From positions 144,734,734-144,798,733 of the forward strand of contig CM057462.1 of the NCBI GenBank assembly GCA_030035585.1: 64,000 nucleotides of DNA, read 5' to 3'. Source of the stretch: Dugong dugon. Lineage: Eukaryota > Chordata > Mammalia > Sirenia > Dugongidae. Position numbers and translations under genes: made by a program. Of this stretch, positions 47,434-58,439 are shown one piece after another. The notes below the pieces were generated by a model. That model was not told the DNA's origin. It saw only the letters and a list, made by a program, of their open reading frames with translations, and searched no databases. How positions within the stretch are numbered: the stretch's first letter is position 1; each line of letters begins with the position of its first letter.

Positions 47434-47960
47434 TGGCGTCTTAGTCATCTAGTGCTGCTATAACAGAAATACCACAACTGGGTGGCTTTAACCAAGAGGA
47501 GTTTATTCTCTCACAGTCTAGTAGGCTACAAGTCCAAATTCAGGGTGTCAGCTCCAGGATAAGGCTTTCTCTCTTTGTCGGCTCTGGAGGAAGGTCCTTG
47601 TCATCAACCTTTCCTTGGTCTGGGAGCATCTCAGCACAGGAACCTCAGGTCCAAAGGACACACTCTGCTCCCGGCGCTACTTTCTTGGTGGTATTAGGTA
47701 CCCTCTGTGTCTCAGCTCACCTTTCTCTTTTATATCTCAAAAGAGATTAGCTTAAGACACAATTTAATCTCATAGAGCTCATCCACATAATTGCCACTAA
47801 TCCATCTCATTAGTATGATAGTGATAGGATTTACAACACACAGGAAAAGCACAAAATGGTGGACAACTGTGGTGGGACAATCATGGTGGACAGTCATGGT
47901 GAGAATCATGGCCTAGCCAAACTGACAGATATTTTTGGGGGACACAATTCAATCCATGAT
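47434..47960 (-). mobile_element. MaLR solo LTR fossil
   Basis: Reversed solo LTR, closely similar along its length to 23531-24053: TTAGTCATCTAGTGCTGCTA at the left, TTCAATCCATGATA at the right. The exact ends and 5-bp duplication are not clear. The frames at 47139-47448 lie mostly outside it and show no motif. Confidence 0.85.
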
Positions 47961-48520
47961 AGGGGGATTTTGTAGAAGCTTTGCAACTAAGAAATATATA
48001 TTGGAACATTCCATGCAAGGACTAAAGTAGGTGAAATTTTCTTCTGAGTTCCCTCCCATCTGAGATATCCCATTGATCAAGGTTCAACCCTAGGAAGAAA
48101 CTTTCATACAGGTCTGATTTGCATTTATGGCAAAACAGTTATTTTCTATAGGAATAATATGATGCGATAGTCCTTGTTTAAGCAACAGATTTATAATTGC
48201 ATTCATGTATTAAAATGGGTATATAACCCAGTTTTAAGGTTTAATTTTTCATATTCACTGTATAAATATGTTATTTAAAGTTTATTGTTGGGCTCATATA
48301 TTGAGTGCAATTTCATAAACAATATTCTGCCATAGATAGAACATATAAAACAAGAATCAAAACATATTTTTAAATTTACATTTGTGAAAAAAAAATCAAG
48401 TAGCTATTAAACCTGAAAAAAAAGTTATGAATATCATTAAATAAAGATTTTGTTATCTACTTCAGGGTGGGGAAATTTTTTACGGTTTCTGTTGCATATT
48501 TAATTAATTGTCAAAGAAAG

Positions 48521-48573
<53 letters not shown>

Positions 48574-49114
48574 GGAGGAAAAGAGGGAGGGAGAAAAGAC
48601 GAAAGGAAGGAGAGAAAAAAGAAAGACAAAAAACATTATCGCTGAAAGAAAACATGAATTAATTATATTTAAATTAAGAAATGACACTTAAGATATTTTA
48701 TTAAATAAAAAAAAAAAAGCAATTGCATCTTTCGGTTCATATCATGGCCGGCTAAAATGGTAGGGACACAAAAGAAGATAGAAAAAGAAGCAGAAAGAGA
48801 GAGAAATATAGCCACAGCCCCAGAAAGAAATACATAAACACAGTAAAAGAAAGGGGTAGAAAAATGTTTTAAAGAATTAAAGAGATAAGCTACGTATCAC
48901 AGAAATATCTTCTAAAGTCATATTCTTCCAAGTGATTGTTTCTTAGAATTTTTTTGTGGATGTGAATTAGCTTTTTAACCATTGCTGAGAGACCTTTTAT
49001 GACACTGTATTTTTAATTCTTTAATTCTTAGAGATTCTGTTTTGAGTGGGATGCCAGTGAGAGATGTTATTCTTTGTGCTGTGATGGTAACAGGAAAGGA
49101 AAGAATACCTTAAG
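47961..49114. other. Unassigned; (GA)n microsatellite
   Basis: No gene seen. A (GA)n run of about 25 units lies at 48524-48572, followed by GA-rich purine sequence to about 48640. The 74-codon plus-strand frame at 48467-48691 is translated microsatellite. Confidence 0.6.
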
Positions 49115-49126
49115 CATTATGTATAA

Positions 49127-49292
49127 GGAGCCCTGGTCGTGTAGTAGTTAAGAGCTCGGCTGCTAACCAAAAGGTCGGCAGTTTAAATCCACTAGCCACT
49201 CTTTGGAAACCCTATGGGGCAGATCTGCTCAGTCCTATAGGGTCGCTATGAGTCAGAACCAACTTGATGGCACCTAACTACAATAACAACAA
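49127..49292 (+). repeat. AfroSINE with RTE-like tail
   Basis: Complete sense copy, GGAGCCCTGGTCGTGTAGTA head to GATGGCACCTAACTACAATA tail followed by an AAC run. It is flanked by a 12-bp duplication, CATTATGTATAA at 49115-49126 and CATTAGATATAA at 49293-49304. The tail GGCACCTAACTACAATAAC matches the RTE 3' terminus rather than the usual AfroSINE GGCAATGGG ending. Confidence 0.95.
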
Positions 49293-49304
49293 CATTAGAT
49301 ATAA

Positions 49305-50790
49305 ATTCAGAACAAGGCTGCTTTTCTATTGTCTTATAACTATGTTAAATAATCCCTAAATTGATTCTTTTTAGCTATCATTCATTTTCTTTACCTGTTA
49401 ACATTAAAAGATTACTAGCAATATTAAATTACACAGTCACTAGTTATTTCTGTAAGCTATATTACCATTATGAATACAAAAAAATAGAAAGCATAGAGTT
49501 CAAATAGTGATTTTAAGTATACTACTATATTCCTCAAACTATATCCTATTGTTTTAAATATGTTTTGCCTATCCTTATGTTTTTGGCCGCCGTATCATTC
49601 ACCAGATAGTTTTAGTAAGAGTATTATTTTGAAAACGTCTAACCATTCTTTTAACTTTGATTCTGCTCAGCCATAATATCACATCTGCTGAGTCATCTTG
49701 CAATTGTTACCTAAAATAAAAAAAGTAGTAAAACAAAATGGCATTCATGCTTTGATATGATCTGTCTGTTACTGAAAGAAACGTTCTGAAGGGATGGGTT
49801 TCTTTAGTTCTTTGTTTGCCAGGAAATATAAAAATACAAGATAAAGCTGTGTTTCAATTAAATATCAAAGAAAATCGAAGTCATTAGCTTAGTGTAGACC
49901 ACACAAGATTCTTACGAAGAAACTTTTGAAAAGTGTGTTATGATAATCCCCTAAAATATATTGACTTTGCCAGTCTTACTCCTCATGGCAGATCTTCCAT
50001 TCTGCAACCAGACTGTTTCATGTAAAGATTAACCCAGTGATCCTGCACTTGAAAGAGAATGCTCTAAGACTTAATTTGTATTCAAGCCTCACTGTTCTTT
50101 GGGGAAAAGCTGGATAATCCATACAAATAGCCAAGTGGTGAAACCAAGAGCAGGAATGGAAATGACAAAAACTGTCCCTATTTAACTACTTTGGAAATAA
50201 AGCTAAGTAGAAACTGGTTAAAATAAATATGTTTCTGTGAACTCATTAAGAATTGTGACTGAAAAGAATACAACATTGTCATGATAACAAAGAAATCTTT
50301 GGCTATTACATTAATATTTTTTGGTCAAAGCCAATGACTATAAGGCTGGCCAATATTTAATATTTACAATTGTGTTTATGTATTTAGATGTATAAAAAAA
50401 GTACATAGTAATGTCTATTACTTTTAAAATATTGTAATGGGAAATAATTTTTCCCTTAATAAAACAATGAAAAACCAATAATACATTGTACCAGGGCAAT
50501 ATAAAATGGATGACTTGATTAAACACTAGTCTTGTAACAGGTCTATAGTATAGGTATATGGCACATATTTAGTACATGCAATAAATAGGTACAGGGAAAC
50601 AATAATCTGATTTTATAAAGTGATATTTTGAAGAATGGAAGTTGAATTTATATAAATTATGTAAAATGAAAAAAAGAGTAGTTAATGTTGAAATGCTTAG
50701 CATGTGAATAATCTATTTATCTATCTATGTCTATCCACACACAAAAAACAGTCTAGCATTTCTCTTTTTTTCCCCAAAATATCACTTTCT
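49305..50790. other. Unassigned AT-rich sequence
   Basis: No gene, RNA gene or repeat recognised in 1.5 kb. The 62-codon minus-strand frame at 50338-50526 has no motif. Confidence 0.4.
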
Positions 50791-50801
50791 ATTTGACATA
50801 T

Positions 50802-51127
50802 AGGAGCTCTGGTAGCACAATGGTTAAGTGCGTGGCTGCTAACCCAAACCCACCAGCCATGCCCCTGTAAAGATTACAGCCTAGGAAACCTTGTGGGGCA
50901 GTTCTGCTCTGTTATACCCATAACCCATTGCTGTTGAGTCGATTCTGACTCATAGTGACCCCATAGAACAGAGCAGAACTGCCCCATAGGGTTTCCAAAG
51001 AGTGGATGGCGGATTCAAACTGCCGACTTTTTGGTTAGCAGCCGAGCTCTTAACCATTGCACCACCAGGGCTCCGCTCTGTTATATAGGGTTGCTGTTAA
51101 CTGGAATTGACTCAGTGGCAAACAACA
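50802..51127 (+). repeat. AfroSINE containing another AfroSINE
   Basis: Sense copy, head GGAGCTCTGGTAGCACAATG to tail GAATTGACTCAGTGGCAAAC. It is flanked by a perfect 11-bp duplication ATTTGACATAT at 50791-50801 and 51128-51138. It is split at its GCTCTGTTATA site by the nested SINE. Confidence 0.96.
50917..51074 (-). repeat. Inner AfroSINE
   Basis: Antisense copy flanked by a perfect 11-bp duplication GCTCTGTTATA at 50906-50916 and 51075-51085, which is outer-SINE sequence. It is oriented opposite to its host. Confidence 0.97.
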
Positions 51128-51184
51128 ATTTGACATATGTTCCCAATGCTAAAATTTCACATTTAAAAAGTTAAAAACAATAAT

Positions 51185-51480
51185 ATATTCAGTCATTCAT
51201 AAATTTTAATGGAGCAAATATGTGCCAGGTATATATGAATGTTACAAAATGATATACATTAAATAAAATATTCCATCAAGGAATTTAAAATGTAGCAGAA
51301 CAGGAAGGAAGATTTGCGTGTGATGTTCTCTAATTCATGGAATGAGGGTGTAATTGATATCAGAAGGATATGAACAATGTGATAACACAAAAGATGAGTG
51401 GAATCCCAGGCTGAGAGAATACTGCACCGGGAAAGGGAAGTGGTTCCTGTTTTAGATTTAAGGGTGGCTGGAGAATAGAG
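51185..51480 (-). repeat. L2 fragment
   Basis: Antisense L2: GTCATTCATAAATTTTAATG, ATGTGCCAGGTATATATGAA and AAGGGTGGCTGGAGAATAGA. It is diverged. Confidence 0.5.
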
Positions 51481-52724
51481 AGTGAGTTTGTGTTTGTGTC
51501 TGCAGATACAAGAATGCACTTATATGTGTTTATGAGAGTAGAACTGTGGTAGTTGAAGGGGTTAAACATGGTTCACTGAAGCTACGACAGTTCCTGTAAA
51601 CTAGTGCCTCAAATGCTTATCAGGTTGCAATCCTCACTATTGCTGTGAGGTTACAGCTATGCCACAGTGAACAAGAGATGCTCATGTCTGCTGAACAATA
51701 TGAGTCCTGCCACGCTCAGTTAGCCACACCTCCATTTCCCCAGAAGCTATAGCTGAGCAACTTATTGGAAAGTGCAATAAGTAGTTTGGGCACCAATAAG
51801 AAGTACACAGGGTAGAAAAACAGGTCACTCTTGCTGGCTCTGTGAATCTATTCATTACCTGCTAAGTATGTGTCAGGTCAAGTCCAGAGCTTATCGTGTT
51901 TACCAAGCAACCACAGTTGCTGAGAGGGCTTAGGTGGAAATCAGGTTTATTTGCACTGGAAATGAAAAGTAGATACTTTTCTTGATAACTCTATTGTGAT
52001 GCAAAATTCTAAAAAAATATTTTTAAATGTGAAATATTCACCTGGGTATTGATCAAATAAATCTAGGCTCTTACAAAACTCAGATCTAAATTGTTTTTGT
52101 TGTTGTTGTTTTGTTTTATTTTTACCCCCACTGGGAAATGTAGTTTTAGACCATTTACATTAATAGGAAATTAGTTAATTAGAATTCTCCAAAGCATTAC
52201 CTCACTCCCTACCATTGAAGAAGCTCTGATGAAAGTATAAAACTTAATCCCTTTTCTGACATTACTCTCTCTTCCAACCCTGTCTTAACGAATTGTTATG
52301 TAGGCTTTACTCTGTTAAAAAGTTTCTAATTATATTTTATATGCTCAAAATTGTGAGACTGATGATGTTTCCCAGTTTTGCTTGAGAGAATTATTTACCA
52401 TTTTAAAATTTTTTACAGAAATCATTTTAGATTAGCAGAGATATGTTATAATTTCAAGTTGCTGTAGGTTGTCATTCCTCTCAGACTGATGTCCGAAAAA
52501 TTAAAATCAAATTTAATCTATACATTACCTTTTACAATCTACTATACATGGTGTATACAGCAGGAAACAATCCTCACTGCTACTAGAGTTGTCCACATGA
52601 TAAGCAGCTCAACCACAAATCAAGGATTCTGTATTTCTAACTGTGAACATATGCCCTTATAACCTACAGTTAAGACTATGCAGACACTAATTAGGATCCC
52701 TAGCTGTTTGAAAGCGGGAGTGGT
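51481..52724. other. Unassigned sequence
   Basis: No gene seen. A GTT/TTTG-rich run is at about 52095-52115. Frames at 51259-51569 overlap each other and show no motif. Confidence 0.4.
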
Positions 52725-52860
52725 TTGATCAGTCATTGAAAAATATTTTAGCACCTTTTTGTGAGATGGGCACTATTCAGGCCGATGGGGACAGAGAGAA
52801 TGAATGAGGTATGCAACATCCTTTCCCTTAGAGAATTTATGTTAGGGGCAAAACCTTGAT
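52725..52860 (-). repeat. L2-like fragment
   Basis: GCACCTTTTTGTGAGATGGG, then GGGGACAGAGAGAATGAATG and TTCCCTTAGAGAATTTATGT, resembles antisense L2. Confidence 0.45.
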
Positions 52861-52905
52861 TTACCTTATGCTTTTTCTCTACTGTTATGGTGTGTGGTGG
52901 GATGT

Positions 52906-52907
<2 letters not shown>

Positions 52908-52957
<50 letters not shown>
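52908..52957 (+). repeat. (CA)n microsatellite
   Basis: About 24 uninterrupted CA units. It explains the Cys-Val-rich antisense frame at 52748-52951. Confidence 0.97.
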
Positions 52958-52959
<2 letters not shown>

Positions 52960-55075
52960 ATTACAGATAGAATATTGAATATTTTAAGTAGAACATCAAA
53001 ACTACATCACTAGATTTGCAATTTTATTGAACAGCTTTATTAGTTTCATTCATTTGCAGTGCACACAATGTAAACTTCGTGGAGACAGAAAATGTGTTGG
53101 AGATCTCAGGGACACCTGCCATGACTTGTATTACTCCCTAATGCCTGACAGTAGCTGTCCAGTCAACAGAGACCTCTGTTCATGCTGTTTGCAGATGTGA
53201 GAAGCACAAGAGCAGTCAATGGGAGACTGTTTCAAAGCTACCATGTTTGGGAGCCACCACCTCTAATTAGAGAGGTCAATGTGAAGAGCAGATCATTTCT
53301 GACAAAAGAGAATATATTTTCAGGTTTTTACTTCCATGGATTAAGAGGTGAGTCATCACTGTGGGAGAGTGGGTGTCATTCCCCAAATCTGCTTGATAAT
53401 TGGTCAACACTCACTCATCTTCTCAGAGAAGATAACATAACAAATTTATGTGAAGAAATCTGGTGAAGTCTGAATACCAACTACCTACCTACTCCTTAAA
53501 ATTCTATCTTGGAGTATTAACACAATTAATAAAAACAAAATTACTAAGTAAAGTTTATAAAATATAATGCAATGTTAAAATATTGATTTATAAGGAATCT
53601 AATTGTTAAGGCTAGGATCAGTTGGTTGTTAAAATTGCAAACAACCATTGTCCCCATGCCCCCCACTCTGATATTATCTGTAAATGGAATGGAAAGTCAG
53701 ATGGTAATATAGATCAATTGATTTATATGTTACCTTATGTATTCCTGCCTTTCCCACCACATTTTAAGTTCTAACAGGACAGAAACCGTGACAGATTAGT
53801 CACAGTTCTATACCCTGAACTTTGCATGGTGTCTGCATCCATTAAAGGCTATCAGTAGACTTACATTAAATGAATGATAAAATGAATAAATGTGGTTATA
53901 TTCATAAAAGAAAATATAACCAATATCAAATCAGAGCATTAATATAAAACATGAAAGAAAATATAGGTTCATGGTATAATGTTTTAAGTTTTATTGAAAA
54001 TACACTTTGTAATTTCTTTCTATAGAGACCCAGGATTCAAGATGTTTGAGTGCAGAATTTGGCTAGAAGCAGACAGTCATTGCAAAATCTCACAGAAGTG
54101 TCTTTCCTAAACATGACATATTCACAAATGGGAGCTAAAACTCTGGTACTACTTTTGTGTAAAGTGAAATAGTTAACCTGGTACTTTGACACAGATTCAG
54201 GGGACAGACATGAGAAGGTAGTTTAACTGTTAGTCTGTGGATGATACTGGGAAGTTGGACAAAAGATAATAAATTTACTTGCTTCTGTGATCCTTGATGT
54301 GATGTAGTTAGTCAAGTTTAGCTTTTTATTGTATTTCCACAGACTACTATGTTTGGCCAAAAATGAGGGGAAAAATGGGTAAAATATTCAAAAAAGTCTG
54401 GATGTAGTTTGTTATACATATTCTTAGTCTCTGAGAAAAAATATCTAAGGACAAAAATTTTCACCAATTTCGTACCTGAAAAAACAAATAATTATGATTA
54501 TTCACCTTCTAAGTCACCTTTAAACTTTTAATTACTGAAGGCACTTTTCCTTTTTGCATTAACTATGGATAAAACTAGAGATTGAAACTGAGTCAGAGAA
54601 TATCACCAAATAAATATATCTTTTCATATGCTGGATGCAATTTAATATTAAACTATTATCGAAGAAGACTTTCATGGTTTCTAGATGTGAATAATTATCC
54701 CATCATTTTAAAAAATGAATACATTTGGGTAGCCAATTATTTATTTTATACCAGTCCCTTAAATATCATTGAGTTATTCATTTGTGCGCAAAGATGCTAA
54801 TGGCACGAAAAGGACCAAGAAAATGCAAGTCTTGAATTAGAGTTTAAACTCAATTTTGAAACTTCTGAATAGAGTAATAAGAGCACGCATATACTCAGGA
54901 ACTTCAAGGCACAATTACACGTTATTTGACATTCAAGAATTCATTCAACTTGGGAAGCAAAAAGTTGTTCCATGACTAATTTAGTACTTTTCTTTGAGTA
55001 CATTACTATTTTCTAAGCAATTACAAAACCAAGGAACATAATAAGAGAAAATTACCTAAAATGTTAGAAAAGACC
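52958..55075 (+). other. Unassigned, with an L2 3' fragment
   Basis: Positions 53735-53890 (ACATTTTAAGTTCTAACAGG, then TTAAATGAATGATAAAATGA) look like an L2 3' end. No gene is seen elsewhere. The 94-codon plus-strand frame at 53182-53466 is the longest here. It shows no family motif, and I cannot support it as an exon. Confidence 0.45.
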
Positions 55076-55088
55076 TTATGATAAAGTA

Positions 55089-55479
55089 CAACCCAAACCA
55101 AACCCAATGCCATTGAATTGATTACAACATAACAATCTTATAGGACAGACTAGAACTGCTCTATAGGGTTTCTAAGGAGCCCTGGTGGTGCAGTGGTGAA
55201 GAGCTTGGCTGCTAACCAAAAGACTGGCAGTTCAAACCCACCAGCTGCTCCTTGGAAGCCCTATGGGGCAGTTCTACTCCTTCCTGTAGGGTCACTATGA
55301 GTCAGAATTGACTCAAGGGCAATGGGTTTGGTTTTTTTGTTTGTTTATGGGGGTTCCAAAGCTGTAATCTTTATGAAAGCAGACTGCCGCATCTTTCTCC
55401 CACAGAGTGGCTGGTGGATTTGAACCACCAACCTTTCAGTTAGCGGTCAAGAACTTAACAACTGTACCAACCAGGCTAC
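55089..55479 (-). repeat. AfroSINE, long form, containing another
   Basis: Antisense copy with tail at 55089-55175 and body/head at 55360-55479 (GCTGTAATCTTTATGAAAGC, then CCAACCAGGCTAC). It is flanked by a 13-bp duplication, TTATGATAAAGTA at 55076-55088 and TTATTTTAAAGTA at 55480-55492, with two mismatches. Confidence 0.92.
55176..55345 (+). repeat. Inner AfroSINE
   Basis: Sense, full-length copy. It is flanked by an imperfect 14-bp duplication of host-SINE sequence, TATAGGGTTTCTAA at 55162-55175 and TATGGGGGTTCCAA at 55346-55359. Confidence 0.93.
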
Positions 55480-55938
55480 TTATTTTAAAGTAGGTTATAG
55501 TCAAATGGTACAATGTTTTGAACATTTGTCTATGAAGTAAGAATTCTATAACCTACAACCATGTTCCAGATGTGTAAATTTCCATTTGGCTTGGAAAAAT
55601 TTTTTTCTTCTAGATTTAGAATTAATGTCTTAAATATACAACCATACCCCATAAAACCCCATTGCCATGGTTAGTATAAATTGTACCATATATTTTTCAT
55701 AAGAGTGAATAGTTACCCCTAGTTCACATAACCACACACATCTGTCAGTTTGTAGTACTGTGGTGGCTTGCCTGTTGCTATGATACTGGAAATTATGCCA
55801 CCATATTTCAAATACCAGAAGGGTTACCCTTGGTGGACAGGTATCAGCAGAGTTTCCAGATAAAGATGGACTAGGAAGAAGTACCTGGCAGTCTACTTCT
55901 GAAAAGAATTTACCAGTGATAACCTTATAAATAGCAAC

Positions 55939-57345
55939 TGCCTTAGGCTGGGTTCTCTAGAGAAGCAAAACCAATAAAGCATATAAATATATATATATTT
56001 CTATATATATATATATATAGAAAGAGAGAGAGAGAGAGATTTATATCAAGGAAATGGCTCATGAAATTGTAGACGCTAGAAAATGCCAAGTCTGTAGACC
56101 AGAATAAAGGCTTTTCCTGCTTTTTGTAGCTGCAAGGGCTGGCAAACCCAAGATTGGCAGGTCAAAGAGCAGGGCTCTTGTTCACAGGCTGTGAAGATTG
56201 ACAAATCCCAAGATTGGCAGATAAGCTGCTAGTTTGTGTCCCATGTGTCAGATGAACAGGGGCCACCTGCAAGGTCCAGAGCAGGCAAAAGCCAGAACGT
56301 CCACTTATATTCAGATGGAGACCATACACACAAGGAAAATCCCTTTCAACCAATTGGCTATTCACAGCAGATCCCATTATGGAAGTGATCACATATAAAC
56401 ACTGAGAATCATGACCCAGCCAAGTTGACACACAATCTTAACCATTACAGTCCACCCCTTGTCAACCTGACACCGGTAGGCATCTCCCCAAACCATACGT
56501 GATCTCTCAATAAAGACAAGTACAAAGTCATACTTGCACCTAACATGATACAACTAACAAGCATACAACCGGAAACATACTAGCCTCGTTTACGTCTTAT
56601 ATTTTATAAGTGAAGAAAACAAAAGTATTTGATGCACACATACAAAGCAGAAATACTCATAATAATTACAGTCCTCATTTCTGCAACTGGTCACATGGCC
56701 GTAACTTGTATTTAGAACTACCTTCTTCCACCACTCATTCCATATTCCCTTTGTCCTTAGCAAGCACCTCAGCTGGTCATCTTTCTTTACCTAGTGGGGT
56801 GACCCAAAACTTAATTCCTGAAAGGTCTGGGCCATCAGTAGTCATGTCAGAATTGGGTTGCTGTAGTTTTCCATTGACTTTAATCACAGGGCATGGTAAT
56901 ACTAAGAGATGCCCTAAGGGATCTCCTGCATTCCAGACATACTCTTCCTTTCCTCCACTATGTAATATTAATCTGATTTCCTCTTGGTAATTAGGGTCAA
57001 TCACACCAGCCAGCATGGTAACTCCCTTCTTTGCCTATTGATCCAGATGCACAAGGAGCTCCAAGTGGCCAGGTGGCATTCTTAGCTTCCAGTTAAATGG
57101 AATCAGTGATGTGTCTCCAGGTGGGAGAATTCCTCCCTTTGAAACTAAGACCTCTAGACCTGCAGAGCATACGGAGGGTCGCGGGGACAGGAAGCAAAAA
57201 TCTTGTGAGTGGATCACTAGGGGTAATAATGAGTGGCGCCACTCCCATGTCTACCCCTTGATTCCTGGACCTATGGCTACAGAGCTTTGGAATACCTGTC
57301 CAAGGGAGTCTGGAAGGTGGAGCTGAAGCCGAGTCAAGGGGCTTC
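55939..57345 (-). mobile_element. ERVL fossil, 3' half, reversed
   Basis: Read on the minus strand, the right part is internal ERVL sequence and the left part (55939-56449) is its 3' LTR. The LTR runs from TGTAATGGTTAAGATTGTGT to CCAGCCTAAGGCA and contains a TA and GA microsatellite near 55985-56038. A purine-rich primer tract (AAGGGGTGGAC) abuts it at about 56450-56460. The internal part has a dUTPase-like region, where ERVL elements are known to carry one at the end of pol. The 5' half is absent. It is broken and probably old. Confidence 0.82.
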
Positions 57346-58271
57346 CACTCAGAATCCAGAGAGTGTGGCTAATACCTAGAGTTCGGAGGGCAGGGCCACT
57401 GTGTAAATGGTCTCAGAGAACAGAGGATTATTTTTCAAGCCTTGAGGGCTAACGTACTGTGTTCTGCTGACTTGCTTAGTGCTTATTATGCCTTCTTTCT
57501 CTCCAATTTCTCCTATTTGTAATGGAAATGTCTAGCTTGTGCCTGTTATGCCATTGTACATTGGAAGTAAATAACTTGTATTGTAGATTTCACAGATGAA
57601 GAGGAATTTTTGAATTTTGGACTTGGAGTTGGCTTATGACTTTTGCTATGATATGATGGGGTGAATGTGTTTTACATGTGGCAAGGACATAAATTTTTGG
57701 GGGCCAAAGGGAGAAGTGTCATGGATTGAATTGTGTCCCCCCCAAAATTGTGTCAACTTGGTTAGGCCACAATTCCCAGTATTGTGTGGTTGGCCTCCCT
57801 TTTGTGGTGTAATTTTCCTATGTGTTGTAAATCCTAATCTCTGTCTGTGGTTAATGAGGCAAGATTGGAGGATTAGGGTGGGATTGCAACACCCTTTCTA
57901 AGGTTCATATCCCTGATCCAATGTAAAGGGAGTTTCCCTGGGATGTGGCCTGCACCACCTTTTATCATACAAGAGATAAAAGAAAAAGGAATCAAGCAGA
58001 GAGGGGAGGACTTCATACTACCAAGAAAGTGCCGGGAGCAGAGCTCATCCTTTAGACCTAGAGTTCCTGCCTAGAGAAGCTCCTAGTCCAGGAGAAGATG
58101 GATGAGGAGGACTTTCCTCCAGAGCCAACAGAGAGAGAAAGCCTTCCCCTGGAGCTGATGCCCTGAATTTGGACTTTTAGCCTACTAGACTGTGAGAAAA
58201 TAAATCTCTCTTTGTTAAAACCATCCACTTGTAGTATTTCTGTTATACAGCAGCACTAGATAACTAAGACA
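57346..58271 (+). mobile_element. MaLR fossil, 3' half
   Basis: The internal 3' end (about 57346-57716) has the layout of MST/THE1-type MaLR internal sequence, including CCAATTTCTCCTATTTGTAA and GTACATTGGAAGTAAATAAC. A purine tract AAAGGGAGAAG precedes the LTR. The 3' LTR is 57717-58271, from TGTCATGGATTGAATTGTGT to AACTAAGACA. The 5' half is absent and no coding capacity is expected of this non-autonomous family. It lies tail-out from the neighbouring reversed ERVL. Confidence 0.82.
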
Positions 58272-58439
58272 GCAGAAGCATATTGTCTGGTATAGTGCCA
58301 GAAGATGAGCCCCTCAGGTCAGAAGACACTCAAAATATGATCAAGGAAGAGCTGCCTCCTCAAAGTAGAGTCACCCTTAAAGAAGTGAGTGGAGTCAAAC
58401 TTTTGGGACTTTCATTTGATGATATGTTGTGGCTCAAAA

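Noticed and set aside
48467-48691. Arg/Glu-rich 74-codon frame
   Set aside because: It is the translation of a (GA)n microsatellite.
52748-52951. Cys-Val-repeat peptide frame
   Set aside because: It is the translation of a (CA)n microsatellite.
53182-53466. 94-codon frame as a possible exon
   Set aside because: No protein-family motif, no recognisable splice context, and the length is not unusual by chance in 64 kb.
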